A stretch of DNA of 64,000 bases from contig NZ_JACHIV010000001.1 of NCBI RefSeq assembly GCF_014203325.1, positions 5,333,501 through 5,397,500 of the forward strand, given 5' to 3'. Below, piece after piece: positions 42,772 to 51,329 of this stretch. The notes under the pieces were generated by a model. The model was not told where the DNA came from and searched no databases. It saw only the letters and a program-made list of their open reading frames with translations. Origin of the DNA: Saccharopolyspora gloriosae. GTDB lineage: Bacteria > Actinomycetota > Actinomycetes > Mycobacteriales > Pseudonocardiaceae. Each line of letters starts with the position of its first letter. The first letter of the stretch is position 1. Made by a program: the position numbers and the translations under genes.

Positions 42772-43509
42772 TTATGCGGCCGTGTGTCCACCGTCGACGA
42801 CGACCGTGGACCCGGTCATGTAGCTCGAGCGCGGCGAGGCCAGAAACAGGATCGCCTCGGCAATCTCGCCCGCCTGCCCGACTCGTCCGATCGGGTTGGC
42901 GGCCCCCGAGTCCGCGAGGGTGCTCTCTCCTACCTCGTCGAGCAGCGACGCCGTCTGAGTCGCGCCCGGCGCGACGGCGTTGACGCGGACGCCCCGTGAG
43001 CCGAACTCGACCGCCCAGCTCCGCGTCAGCGCCGAGAGGGCACCCTTTGTGGCCGCGTACGCGGCATTGCCGGCTTGTCCGGTCATCCCAGCGGTGCTGG
43101 TGACGAGGACGATGTTGCCGTGGCCACGCGCCAACATCGCAGGCGCGAGGGCCGCGGTAAGGAAGAAAGGGCCGCGCACGTTCGTATCCATCATCGCCCC
43201 GAACAGTGACGGGTCCTGATCGACGGTAGGGGAGAACGGGAAGATTCCCGCGTTGTGGATGAGGACGTCAACAGGCTCGACCTGGCGGGCGAGATCGCGC
43301 ACGGAGGTCATGTCGCTCATGTCGGCCGCAACGAAGGACGCCTTACGGCCCGTCTGTCGCGCAAGAGCCGATGTCGCTTCGTGGCCGCGTTCGCGGTCTC
43401 GTCCCGTGATGGTGAGCTCAGCACCCTCGGCCAGTAGGCGTTCAGCGGTGGCGAAGCCGATGCCGCTGGTCCCACCGGTGAGCAGAATTGTGGTGCCGTC
43501 GAATTCCAT
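42772..43509 (-). CDS. Short-chain dehydrogenase/reductase
   Basis: This 245-residue classical SDR has the cofactor motif 'LLTGGTSGIGFATAERL', 'HNAG' (in 'VDVLIHNAGIFPF'), the catalytic serine in 'VTSTAGMTG' and the catalytic 'AAYAATKGAL' (YxxxK), plus the C-terminal 'YMTGSTVVVDGGHTAA'. It is an NAD(P)-dependent oxidoreductase with unknown substrate. The ATG at 43509 has AAGGAG 9 bases upstream. The frame continues upstream through the att-like repeat, and that part is spurious. It is the only gene between attR and the third att-like copy, so it may be cargo of an older insertion. Confidence 0.93.
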   Translation of the reverse strand: MEFDGTTILLTGGTSGIGFATAERLLAEGAELTITGRDRERGHEATSALARQTGRKASFVAADMSDMTSVRDLARQVEPVDVLIHNAGIFPFSPTVDQDPSLFGAMMDTNVRGPFFLTAALAPAMLARGHGNIVLVTSTAGMTGQAGNAAYAATKGALSALTRSWAVEFGSRGVRVNAVAPGATQTASLLDEVGESTLADSGAANPIGRVGQAGEIAEAILFLASPRSSYMTGSTVVVDGGHTAA

Positions 43510-43640
43510 GGTCGCCCGCTCCTTGTGTGGTGGTGGTGTGGATGAACGTGGCCTGGTTCGCCGAGTGTGCCAAGGCCCGGTGACAACTAGCGCGACCAGA
43601 GCCGGTGCTGCGACGACGAGGCTTGTGCCGACTGCACTGA

Positions 43641-43672
43641 TGTCGCAGGTTCGAGTCCAGCCGAGGGCACCC
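43641..43672 (+). repeat. Third, degenerate att-like copy of the tRNA-Arg 3' end
   Basis: These 32 bases match the tRNA 3' end plus flank (28046-28077) with one mismatch (an A for T in the T-stem). Unlike attR, it also shares the CCC that follows the tRNA at attL. It is too long to be chance and marks an earlier recombination at the same tRNA. Confidence 0.85.
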
Positions 43673-43686
43673 GAAATAACGAGAAT

Positions 43687-43715
43687 GGACAAGGCGCTGA
43701 TCAGCGTTCTTGTCC
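43687..43715. terminator. Hairpin beyond the third att-like copy
   Basis: GGACAAG pairs with CTTGTCC around an inner GCGCTG-AT-CAGCGT stem, followed by AACTTGGTTTTC. Its position mirrors the hairpin that follows attR, so it may be the original terminator of the tRNA-Arg gene. Confidence 0.5.
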
Positions 43716-43851
43716 AACTTGGTTTTCAAGGGATGTCGATTCGCTCTCTCCCTGAAGACCACATACCGCGCTTCCCCGGTCGAACAGCGCACAAGTCGCC
43801 TCAGGCCACGATCGCAGCGAACGCCTCTGACCGGTCAGCGCCCCGCAAGCG

Positions 43852-45309
43852 TCACTCTCCTTCTGAAGCAGCGCGGAGGACGTTCCGCGCCATTCCCCCG
43901 AAGATCAATCCGTGGAACGGGACGAGGCACCACCAGTAGACGTGCCCGGCCAATCCGCGCGGAACGAACACCGCGCGCTGGCGGTAGTGCGATCCGCCCG
44001 CCTCACCCGGCGCGACGACGAACTCGAGCCACGCGCGCCCCGGCAACCGCATTTCCGCCCGGAGCCGTAGGAGCCGTCCCTCGTCGAGCGCTTCCACGCG
44101 CCACCAGTCGAGCGCCTCTCCCACGCGCAGGCGCTGCGCATGGCGACGCCCCCGCCGCAATCCAACCCCGCCGGAGATCTTGTCGAGAGCTCCCCGCACC
44201 GCCCACAGCAGCCACGGGGAGTACCACCCGTGCTCGCCGCCGACGCCCTCGACGACGCGCCACAAGCGATCCGGGGCGACCGGACTCCACTTCTCCCGCA
44301 CATCCGCGTAGACGGTGCCGCCCGACCAAGCCGGGTCCGACGGCAGCGGTTCGGAAGGAGCGTCCGCCGGGGCCGCGTCCGACCATCGGGTCTCGGTCTC
44401 CGCGTTCCGGATCTTGCTCAAGGCCAGCTCGACGGATCTGTCGTAGCCGGTCACACCCCCCGCCGGCCGGGGCACCACCTCGTCGATGTCGCTCTCCGAG
44501 CAGACCGCCTCGTGGATGAGGGACTCGATCAGCGGCGCCCCCACCTTCTTCGGCACCGGAGTCACGACGTTGATCCACTGGGCGCTCAGCCAGGGAGTGA
44601 GCACACCGACCGGCAACATCCGCCTCGGCGGCAGACCGGCGACGACCGCGTAGCGGCGCATCATCTCGCCGTAGGTCAGGACGTCCGGGCCGCCCACGTC
44701 GAAGGAGCGGTTGATCGATCGCGGTACGCGCGACGCCGCGACCAGGTAGTGCACCACGTCCCGCACCGCGATCGGCTGCACCCGGTTGTGCACCCAACGC
44801 GGGGTCACCATCACTGGAAGCCGCTCGGTCAGGTGCCGCAGCATCTCGAAGCTGGCCGACCCGGAACCGATGATCACCGCGGCCTGCAGCACGACCGTCG
44901 GAACACCGCTTCGCAAGAGGATCTCGCCGACCTCAGCCCGCGAGGCCATGTGCTCCGACAGCTCCTCCACCGGCGGATGCACGCCTCCGAGGTACACGAT
45001 GCGCTGAACCGACGCCTCCCGGGCCACCTGCCCCATGATCAGCGCCGCTTTCCGGTCCCGAACGGCGAAACCGGACTCGGCCATCGAATGGACCAGGTAG
45101 TAGACGACCTCGACCCCCTCGCACGCCGCGGCCACGTCCTCCTCCCGCAACAGGTCCCCGCGAACCACGTCCACCCGATCTCGCCACGGCACGTCCCGCA
45201 GCTTCTCCGGATCCCGCACCAGGCACCTGACCTGCCGACCGTCCGCCAGCAACTGCGGCACCAACCGCCCACCGACGTAACCACTCGCCCCGGTAACCAG
45301 ACACACCAT
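43852..45309 (-). CDS. NAD(P)-binding atypical SDR with DUF2867 domain
   Basis: This 485-residue protein has an N-terminal extended-SDR/NmrA-like domain ('MVCLVTGASGYVGGRLVPQLL', 'VYYLVHSM' and 'RIVYLGGVHPP', about residues 1-300). A C-terminal DUF2867 domain (about 320-480) has 'GWYSPWLLWAVRGALDKISGGVGLRRGRRH' and 'VPRGLAGHVYWWCLVPFHGLIFGGMARN'. This two-domain form is common in actinobacteria. Its substrate is unknown. The ATG at 45309 is used. The 22 codons further upstream are a translation of the palindromic element. Confidence 0.88.
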   Translation of the reverse strand: MVCLVTGASGYVGGRLVPQLLADGRQVRCLVRDPEKLRDVPWRDRVDVVRGDLLREEDVAAACEGVEVVYYLVHSMAESGFAVRDRKAALIMGQVAREASVQRIVYLGGVHPPVEELSEHMASRAEVGEILLRSGVPTVVLQAAVIIGSGSASFEMLRHLTERLPVMVTPRWVHNRVQPIAVRDVVHYLVAASRVPRSINRSFDVGGPDVLTYGEMMRRYAVVAGLPPRRMLPVGVLTPWLSAQWINVVTPVPKKVGAPLIESLIHEAVCSESDIDEVVPRPAGGVTGYDRSVELALSKIRNAETETRWSDAAPADAPSEPLPSDPAWSGGTVYADVREKWSPVAPDRLWRVVEGVGGEHGWYSPWLLWAVRGALDKISGGVGLRRGRRHAQRLRVGEALDWWRVEALDEGRLLRLRAEMRLPGRAWLEFVVAPGEAGGSHYRQRAVFVPRGLAGHVYWWCLVPFHGLIFGGMARNVLRAASEGE

Positions 45310-45350
45310 TCCTGCAGCCTGCGCCCACCCACGAGCCCCCGCAGCCCACG

Positions 45351-45402
45351 GCGAGGAAGGGAACCTTCCTGTCACGGGTGACAGGAAGGTTCCCTTCCTC
45401 GC
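45351..45402. repeat. 52-bp palindromic element, full copy (GAGG type)
   Basis: This copy is unusual because it lies between divergent genes (the SDR-DUF2867 gene and the GNAT gene) rather than at a 3' end. The arms are perfectly paired except at the central CACGGGTG. Confidence 0.95.
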
Positions 45403-45434
45403 ACCACCACGCCGTCCCCGACCGGCGACTTATT

Positions 45435-45453
45435 GAAAACGAGAGTCATTGTA
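45435..45453 (+). promoter_or_regulatory. Fur/Zur-like box 1, upstream of the GNAT gene
   Basis: GAAAACGAGAGTCATTGTA matches 13 of 19 positions of the Fur-family consensus GATAATGATAATCATTATC, inside a short AT-rich patch 69 bases before the GNAT start. It is the weakest of three related sites in the cluster. Confidence 0.45.
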
Positions 45454-45521
45454 TTGTGGGCTCGGCGCACCGGAAGTCGCGTTCCTCGGCGACTCAGGCG
45501 CGAGAGCCCGATGGAGAGCAC

Positions 45522-46130
45522 ATGGATCATCAGGAAGAGCATCGAATCGGCGAGTACGTCGTGCGGCGAGCCCGCATCGACGACGTCGAAGGCGCCCGGC
45601 GGGTCATGCTCGACACCTTCTACAAGGAGTTCGGCCACGGCTACCACGCCCGCTGGCACTCGGATGTCGTGGACATCGAAGGCGCGTACCTGAACAACCC
45701 CCGCCACGCGCTGTTCGTGGCGGTGCGGGACGAGCAGGTCGCGGCGACGACGGCCATCCGCTCCGGCGGCCCCCGCTGCCCACCGCACCCGGAGTGGCTG
45801 GCGGCCCGCTACGGGGATGGCCGGACGGCCCAGTTGTTCCGCGTCTACGTGGACCGGGAGCACCGCCGCCACGGCCTGGCGAGCGCACTGGTGTCGATGG
45901 CCTGCGACTTCGTGTCGGAGACACCGGAGTACTCGACGATCTACCTGCACACGAACCCCGCGATCGAGGGCGCCGCACCGTTCTGGCAGAGCGCGGCGAC
46001 GGAGATCTACGACGCCCGCCAGGACCCTCGCTACAGCCCCAGCGTCCATTTCGAGATCGCGATCCCGGGCCGATCGGGAGCGCTTCGCTCGAATCCGGCC
46101 GCCCTCTCCGACATCGACTACGCCGGGTGA
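45522..46130 (+). CDS. GNAT-family N-acetyltransferase
   Basis: This 202-residue protein has the GNAT acetyl-CoA-binding core 'LFRVYVDREHRRHGLASALVSMACDF' (the R/QxxGxG/A-type motif A, here RRHGLA), an N-terminal 'YVVRRARIDDVEGARRVML', and the C-terminal strand 'STIYLHTNPAIEGAAPFWQSA'. It acetylates an amine on an unknown substrate, possibly the small molecule of the neighbouring cluster or a metallophore precursor. The ATG at 45522 is placed by GGAGAG 5 bases upstream. It converges on the ABC operon and has an upstream Fur-like box. Confidence 0.88.
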   Translation: MDHQEEHRIGEYVVRRARIDDVEGARRVMLDTFYKEFGHGYHARWHSDVVDIEGAYLNNPRHALFVAVRDEQVAATTAIRSGGPRCPPHPEWLAARYGDGRTAQLFRVYVDREHRRHGLASALVSMACDFVSETPEYSTIYLHTNPAIEGAAPFWQSAATEIYDARQDPRYSPSVHFEIAIPGRSGALRSNPAALSDIDYAG

Positions 46131-46268
46131 CCTAGTCGGCAAGATCGGGCGACGCGAGCTCCACCCGCTTCAGCGATGACGAACGCACGTTCGACGGCGA
46201 ACCATGGAGGCATGTTCACCTCCGCGCACCGCACGCCGCCGGGTCGTCCGGGAATCTCCGCCGCACGC

Positions 46269-47840
46269 TCAGGTTCGAGCGATTCGGCTCGTCGCCGCCT
46301 CGATCAGCGCGCACGTCATCGAATGCTGTGGAGCACGCAGCACTTCCGAGGCCGGTCCCCGTTCGACGATGTGGCCCTCATCGACGATCACGACCTGCTC
46401 GGCCAGGTCGGCCACCACGCCCAGGTCGTGCGTGATCACCACCAACGCGCACTGCGCAGCGGTCTGGAGCTCCTTCAGCACGCCGAGCAGTTCGGCTTGA
46501 GTGACCGTGTCCAGCCCGGACGTGATCTCATCGCAGATCAGGACCCGCGGTTCGGCGAGCAGCGCCCGAACGAGCGCAGCTCGTTGCAGCTCGCCACCGG
46601 ACAACGACTCGGGCAGCCGTGCCGTGATCTCCGGGCCGAGTCCGATGCGCCGGAACCACCCGTCGGCCTGACTGCGAGCCTCTCGTCGATCAACGCCGCG
46701 AAGCCGTTCGGCGGTTCTGGCGACCTGGTCGATGACGGGCGCGAACTCGTTGAACGATGCGCGGGCGTCCTGGAAGACGTATTGGATGTCGGCCAGTTGT
46801 GCTCGGGTTCGCCCGCGCAATCGAGCGGCGAGCGGCGTTCCGTCGAGCAGCACTGCCCCGCGCCGGGGCGGGTGCAGACCGGCGAGGCATCGGGCCAGCG
46901 TCGTCTTACCGCTGCCGGAACGGCCCACAACCGCGATGCGCTCGCCCGCTGGAATTTCGAGCGACACCGAGTGCAGCGTCTCGGTGAACCTTCCCCGTTC
47001 ACGGTGGCCGGCGATCAGTTCACGCGCGGAGACCACCGCGGGTGGCGGGTCGGCCTCGCTCGTACCGAGCGGCGCCCGGCTGTCGGGCTGCGACTCGACC
47101 AGCAGCCTCGTGTAGGCGTGCGTCGGCGAGCTCAGAACCTCGGTGGCGGGGCCGGATTCGACCACCGCCCCGGCTCGCATGACCAACACGTGGTGCGCCA
47201 GCTGCCGCACCACGTCGAGGTCATGGGTCAGCAGCAGCACGGCGATCCCCAGCTCGGCCAGGCTCCGCAGTTCCTCCACGATCTGCCCGCGCGTAAGAGC
47301 GTCCTGCCCGGTCGTGGGCTCGTCAGCGATCACCACGACCGGGTCGCACACCAGCGCTTGAGCGAGGAGGATGCGCTGCTGCTGCCCACCGGAGAGCTGG
47401 TGCGGGTAGCGGTTGAGCAGGGTGTCCCCATCCGGCAGCTGAGCTCGGCGCAGCGCTGTCGAGACCTTGGTGCGCACCAGTTCCTTGCGCTGCGCGCGCG
47501 GAACCGTGCCGATGTGTCGGCGCGCGATCTCGCGCAGCACCGAGCCGACACGGCGGACCGGGTTGAGCGCCGCCGAAGGGTGCTGCGGGATGTATCCGAT
47601 CCGCCCGGGCGCAGGTGGCCGGTCCGCAGCTACGCGATCGCCGGCCACGACTACATCGCCGTCGACGTCGGCACCGGGCGGGCGTTCACCGAGCAGCGCG
47701 AGTCCGGTGGTGGTCTTGCCACTACCGGACTCCCCCACCAACGCGGTGACCTCGCCGGCCGCCATGGCGAACGACACTCCGGCGACCACGGGCCGGGTGT
47801 CCAGCGAGACCGTCAGCTCGCCGACATCGACGACGTTCAC
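46269..47840 (-). CDS. Fused twin ABC ATPase (DppD-DppF type)
   Basis: This 523-residue cytoplasmic protein carries two complete nucleotide-binding domains in one chain. The first has Walker A 'GESGSGKTT', signature 'LSGGQQQR' and Walker B 'VVVIADEPTTGQD'. The second has 'GRSGSGKTT', 'LSGGELQR' and 'VLICDEITSGLD'. In peptide/nickel importers these are usually two proteins (DppD, DppF). The GTG start overlaps the permease stop (GTGA). It is the last gene of the importer operon, coupled throughout, and powers uptake of whatever the binding protein captures. Confidence 0.93.
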   Translation of the reverse strand: MNVVDVGELTVSLDTRPVVAGVSFAMAAGEVTALVGESGSGKTTTGLALLGERPPGADVDGDVVVAGDRVAADRPPAPGRIGYIPQHPSAALNPVRRVGSVLREIARRHIGTVPRAQRKELVRTKVSTALRRAQLPDGDTLLNRYPHQLSGGQQQRILLAQALVCDPVVVIADEPTTGQDALTRGQIVEELRSLAELGIAVLLLTHDLDVVRQLAHHVLVMRAGAVVESGPATEVLSSPTHAYTRLLVESQPDSRAPLGTSEADPPPAVVSARELIAGHRERGRFTETLHSVSLEIPAGERIAVVGRSGSGKTTLARCLAGLHPPRRGAVLLDGTPLAARLRGRTRAQLADIQYVFQDARASFNEFAPVIDQVARTAERLRGVDRREARSQADGWFRRIGLGPEITARLPESLSGGELQRAALVRALLAEPRVLICDEITSGLDTVTQAELLGVLKELQTAAQCALVVITHDLGVVADLAEQVVIVDEGHIVERGPASEVLRAPQHSMTCALIEAATSRIART

Positions 47841-48628
47841 GCGCGCACCTCTCGCCGCTTCCTGCGCAACAGCTGGTCGAATGCCAGGTTGACCCCCACC
47901 GACAATGCCACGATCAGCAGTGCGGGCAGCACGACCGCCCAGGGCTGGAGGAACAAGCCGGTGCGGTTGCGATCCACCATCGCCGCCCAATCGCTGGTCT
48001 GCGGGGACACCCCGACACCGAGGAAGCTCGCCGACGCGACGAGGTAGACGGCGCCAGTGAACCTGGTCCCCAAATCCGCGGCCAATGTTCGCACCATCGC
48101 CCGCACGACATAGCCGAGGCCGATGCGGACGTGGCTCTCCCCTTGGAGTCGCATCGCCTCGACCGCGGGTCTCGCTGAGATCGCGAGCGCCGAGGCACGC
48201 GCGATCCTGATGACATCCGGAAGGTTGATCACCGTGACGATCACGACCAACGCCCACATGACGTTCGGTGCCGTGGAAGCCAGCAGCAGCAACAGGAGCA
48301 TCGACGGCACCGCCAGGACGATGTCCAACGGTCGCATCACCGCTTCGCCCAGGAACCTGGACCGGCTCATCCCCACCGCCACCCCGATCGGTACCGCTAC
48401 GAGGTACGTGCACAAGGTCGCAGCCACGGCGATCAGCACCACCGAGCGGCCGCCCAGGAGCACCTCGTTCCACACGTCCCGGCCGACGAAGTCGGTGCCG
48501 AACAGGTGCCCGGGCCCGCTGCTGAACGCGATGTCCTTGTCCGAGTTGGCGGACGCGAAGACCGGACCGACCGCCGCGAGCACGATCGGCAGGGCGATCA
48601 ACGCCGCTGGGATCACGAAGCGCCTCAT
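47837..48628 (-). CDS. ABC importer permease (DppC/NikC type)
   Basis: This 263-residue inner-membrane permease has about six helices and the cytoplasmic EAA loop around 'AISARPAVEAMRLQGESHVRIGLGYV'. The N-terminal 'GPGHLFGTDFVGRDVWNEVLLGGRSV' is the hallmark DppC/OppC/NikC extracellular region ('GTDxxGRD'). It pairs with the DppB-type permease encoded just upstream, overlapping it by 4 bases (ATGA). Substrate class (di/oligopeptide, nickel or metallophore) cannot be read from the permease alone. Confidence 0.93.
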   Translation of the reverse strand: MRRFVIPAALIALPIVLAAVGPVFASANSDKDIAFSSGPGHLFGTDFVGRDVWNEVLLGGRSVVLIAVAATLCTYLVAVPIGVAVGMSRSRFLGEAVMRPLDIVLAVPSMLLLLLLASTAPNVMWALVVIVTVINLPDVIRIARASALAISARPAVEAMRLQGESHVRIGLGYVVRAMVRTLAADLGTRFTGAVYLVASASFLGVGVSPQTSDWAAMVDRNRTGLFLQPWAVVLPALLIVALSVGVNLAFDQLLRRKRREVRA

Positions 48629-49572
48629 CCGTCAACCTCCGCGGCCGGCGCCAGAAGGCGAGCAACGATGTCGGCGGCGAGGTTCACCAGCACGGTCACG
48701 CTCGCCAGCACCAGGGACAAGCCCTGCACCACCGGGAGATCACGTGCGGAGACCGCCTCGATCAGCGTCGTGCCCAGCCCTGGGATCACGAAGATCGCTT
48801 CCACGACGATGACGCCGCCGATCAGCCAGTCGGTGGTCCGCGCGAGTTGTTGCACGGCGGGAACGGCGGCGTTGGGCAAGGCGTGGGCGAGCTGGACGCG
48901 CAGGGGTGGCAGCCCGCAACGCCGCGCCTGCTGCACGAAGCCCGAGTGCAGCGCTTCGATCATCCCTGCGCGGATCAGCCTGCTCAGGGAGCAGATAGGA
49001 CGGAGCAACAGCACCAGCACCGGCAGCACCAGCACCTCCGGACGGCTCAGCAGGGCGCTCCCTCCGACCGCCGTCGGCGGGAACCAGCCGAGCTGCACGG
49101 CGAACACCGTGACCAGCAGAATTCCCATCGCGAACTCGGGAACCGAGTACAGGCCGAGGGTCGTGGAGGTGATGACGCGATCGACGAGGCGACCTTCCCT
49201 GTTCGCGGCGAGGATTCCGAGGCCCAGCGACACCGGCACGACCAGGGCCAACGTCAGCATCGCCAGCAGAAGCGTGGGGCCGACGGACGAACCGATGATG
49301 TCCACGACGGAGCGAGGCCCCACCAGCGACCGGCCGAAGTCGCCTTGGACCGCCCCGAACATCCATTCACCGAGACGGTGCCACCACGGCGCGTTCAGCC
49401 CGAGCTGCTCACGCATCAGCTCGATGATCGCCGGATCCGGGTTGTCCCCGGCGGCGGTGACCGCCGCATCCCCCGGCAACGCCTCGGTCAGGAGGAACAC
49501 CAGCACCATGGCGAGGAAGACCTGAACGACGCCCAGCAGTGCTCGTCGAAAGACGTAGCGCGGAAGGTTCAC
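48625..49572 (-). CDS. ABC importer permease (DppB/NikB type)
   Basis: This 315-residue permease has the DppB-type start ('PRYVFRRALLGVVQVFLAMVLVFLLTEALPGD'), the periplasmic loop 'GDFGRSLVGPRSVVDIIGSSVGPTLLLA' and the EAA loop 'GMIEALHSGFVQQARRCGLPPLRVQLAHALPNA'. The GTG at 49572 overlaps the binding-protein stop by 4 bases. A GTG three codons upstream is also possible. Together with the DppC-type permease it forms the translocation channel. Confidence 0.93.
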   Translation of the reverse strand: MNLPRYVFRRALLGVVQVFLAMVLVFLLTEALPGDAAVTAAGDNPDPAIIELMREQLGLNAPWWHRLGEWMFGAVQGDFGRSLVGPRSVVDIIGSSVGPTLLLAMLTLALVVPVSLGLGILAANREGRLVDRVITSTTLGLYSVPEFAMGILLVTVFAVQLGWFPPTAVGGSALLSRPEVLVLPVLVLLLRPICSLSRLIRAGMIEALHSGFVQQARRCGLPPLRVQLAHALPNAAVPAVQQLARTTDWLIGGVIVVEAIFVIPGLGTTLIEAVSARDLPVVQGLSLVLASVTVLVNLAADIVARLLAPAAEVDG

Positions 49573-51146
49573 CCCATCCACACCTTGTCGAACCGTGCCC
49601 AGTCCAAGGTGTTCGCCGGCGCGCGGTCATCGATGCCGCCCACCCTGTTCGCCGACGCCACGATCCAGTCCGACACGCCCCACCACAGGAAGCCGCCTTC
49701 TTCGAACAGTTCGCGCTGCATCTCCATGTAGAGCTCGGTGCGAGCACGTTCGTCCGATGTGGCCTGCGCCTGGTGGTAGAGCTCGTCGAACTCGCGGCGC
49801 TGCCATTTGGTGTTGTTGGTCGTCGAACCGGACAGCAACCGCTGCGAGATGTGCGACTCGATCGGCATCGCTCCGGATCGGTAGCTCACCACGGACCCCC
49901 GATCGGCGATGTCCGACCAGTAGGTGTCCTTGTTCCCCAAGGTCACCTTGACGGTCACACCTGCCTGCTTGGCCTGGTCCGCGATGGCCAGCGCGGCTTC
50001 GCGTAAACCGGGCGACGCTTCGGAGGTGAGCAGTTCGACCGTCAGGTTCTCCGCGCCCGCCTGCCGCAACAGCGCCCTGGCCTGGTCCAGATCCTGCCGC
50101 CGCTGCGGCAACGCGTCGTTGTAGTACTGGTAGTTCTTGCCGAAGAGGTCGTTGGCGACTTCCCCGGATCCCTGCAGCACCGAGCGGACGAGTTCCTCGC
50201 GGTCGATCAGGTGGAAGAACGCCTGTCGCACCTCGCGCCGGTCGAACGGCGGGCGGTCCACCTTCATCGCCAACGCGTGGAAGTTGCTCAACGGCAGCCG
50301 GTGGATCTGGATCTGACCGGCTTCCTCGTGGCTGCGGGCGGTGGTGGCGGTCAAGTCGTGCGCGTAGTCCGCCTGGTCGCCGAGCAGCGCGTTGACCCTG
50401 GCGGATTCGTCATTGCTGACCAGGATTTCCAGCTCGTCGAGGTGTGGTGCGCCGTCCCAGTAGTCCGGGTTCCGCGCCGCGAGGAAACTGCGGCCCGGCT
50501 CGAACGAGGTGAACCGGAACGGACCTGAGCCGATGGGCCGGTCGAAGTGCTGCGCGCCCTCCGGAACGATGTAGGCGCCCAGGGTGGCGAGCGCGTTGGG
50601 GAACTCCGCATAGGGGCGCTTCAGCCGGAACTCGACGGTGCGATCGTCGATCGCGCGGCTGTTGGCGAGGTCGATCACCGAGAGGCTGGCCTTGGCACGG
50701 CGAGTGCTGTCGGGTCGCAGGATGCGCGCGTAGCTAGATAACACGTCGTCGGCGCGCAACGGCTTTCCATCGTGGAACGCGGCCTGCCGGAGCGGGACCC
50801 GCCAGGTCAGCAGGTCCGCGCTCGATTCCCACCGTTCGGCCAGCCGCGGCTGCGGCGACATGTCGGATCCGTAGTCCGCGAGCTTGTCGAACAACGCCTT
50901 CGCCCTGGCGACCTCGGCGTACAGATCCGTGGTGTGCGGGTCCAGCACCTCATCGGCGCCGCCGCCCGGGAACACCGCGCGCAACCGGCCCCCGGGCCGC
51001 GGCGCCCCGGCACTCGAGCCGGAGTTACCCGTCGCACATCCCGACACCCCCGCCGCCAGCGCGGCCGCAGCAGTGAGCCCCAGGAACCCCCGCCTCGTCA
51101 CCGGGCTCCGATCAGACGAGTACACGGCCGACCTCTCGGACTCCAT
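49569..51146 (-). CDS. Solute-binding lipoprotein (family 5, DppA/NikA/CntA type)
   Basis: This 525-residue extracellular binding protein has a twin-arginine-like signal ('SPVTRRGFLGLTAAAALAAGVSGC') with a lipobox cysteine at about residue 37. It is then family 5 throughout: 'AFHDGKPLRADDVLSSYARIL', 'PIGSGPFRFTSFEPGRSFLAARNPDYWDG' and 'PPFDRREVRQAFFHLIDREELV'. Family 5 members bind peptides, nickel or metal-opine chelates (NikA, CntA). The gene is first in the importer operon, whose promoter region carries a Fur/Zur-like box 64 bases upstream. Uptake of the cluster's own metal complex is the likely role. Confidence 0.92.
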   Translation of the reverse strand: MESERSAVYSSDRSPVTRRGFLGLTAAAALAAGVSGCATGNSGSSAGAPRPGGRLRAVFPGGGADEVLDPHTTDLYAEVARAKALFDKLADYGSDMSPQPRLAERWESSADLLTWRVPLRQAAFHDGKPLRADDVLSSYARILRPDSTRRAKASLSVIDLANSRAIDDRTVEFRLKRPYAEFPNALATLGAYIVPEGAQHFDRPIGSGPFRFTSFEPGRSFLAARNPDYWDGAPHLDELEILVSNDESARVNALLGDQADYAHDLTATTARSHEEAGQIQIHRLPLSNFHALAMKVDRPPFDRREVRQAFFHLIDREELVRSVLQGSGEVANDLFGKNYQYYNDALPQRRQDLDQARALLRQAGAENLTVELLTSEASPGLREAALAIADQAKQAGVTVKVTLGNKDTYWSDIADRGSVVSYRSGAMPIESHISQRLLSGSTTNNTKWQRREFDELYHQAQATSDERARTELYMEMQRELFEEGGFLWWGVSDWIVASANRVGGIDDRAPANTLDWARFDKVWMG

Positions 51147-51209
51147 GCGCAGCCCTCCATTCCGGTTCCGATGCCTTCACCGCCGGCCACCCGACCAGCC
51201 ACACCAAAA

Positions 51210-51228
51210 GAAAACGATAATACTTTTC
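51210..51228 (-). promoter_or_regulatory. Fur/Zur-like box 2, upstream of the importer operon
   Basis: GAAAACGATAATACTTTTC matches 14 of 19 positions of the Fur-family consensus and is flanked by A/T runs in an otherwise GC-rich region. The GAAAA...TTTTC arms are perfectly inverted. It lies 64-82 bases upstream of the binding-protein start. Confidence 0.6.
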
Positions 51229-51268
51229 AACAACCCCCGAAAGGGGATCTACCTCACGCCGCGACACC

Positions 51269-51320
51269 GCGAGGAAGGGAACCTTCCTGTCACGGGTGAC
51301 AGGAAGGTTCCCTTCCTCGC
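51269..51320. repeat. 52-bp palindromic element, full copy (GAGG type)
   Basis: It lies 9 bases beyond the stop of the methyltransferase gene, between the biosynthetic and importer operons. It is therefore placed to end the biosynthetic transcript before the importer promoter. Confidence 0.95.
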
Positions 51321-51329
51321 ACCACGAAC

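Noticed and set aside
42022-42791. Open frames across attR on the minus strand
   Set aside because: They run through the tRNA-derived att repeat and read as the familiar 'RQDSNLRH'/'GRTRTCD' type peptides produced by antisense tRNA sequence. There is no ribosome site or domain.
43510-43692. N-terminal extension of the SDR gene
   Set aside because: It translates the third att-like copy ('GWTRTCDIS') and lies before a clear AAGGAG-ATG start at 43509.
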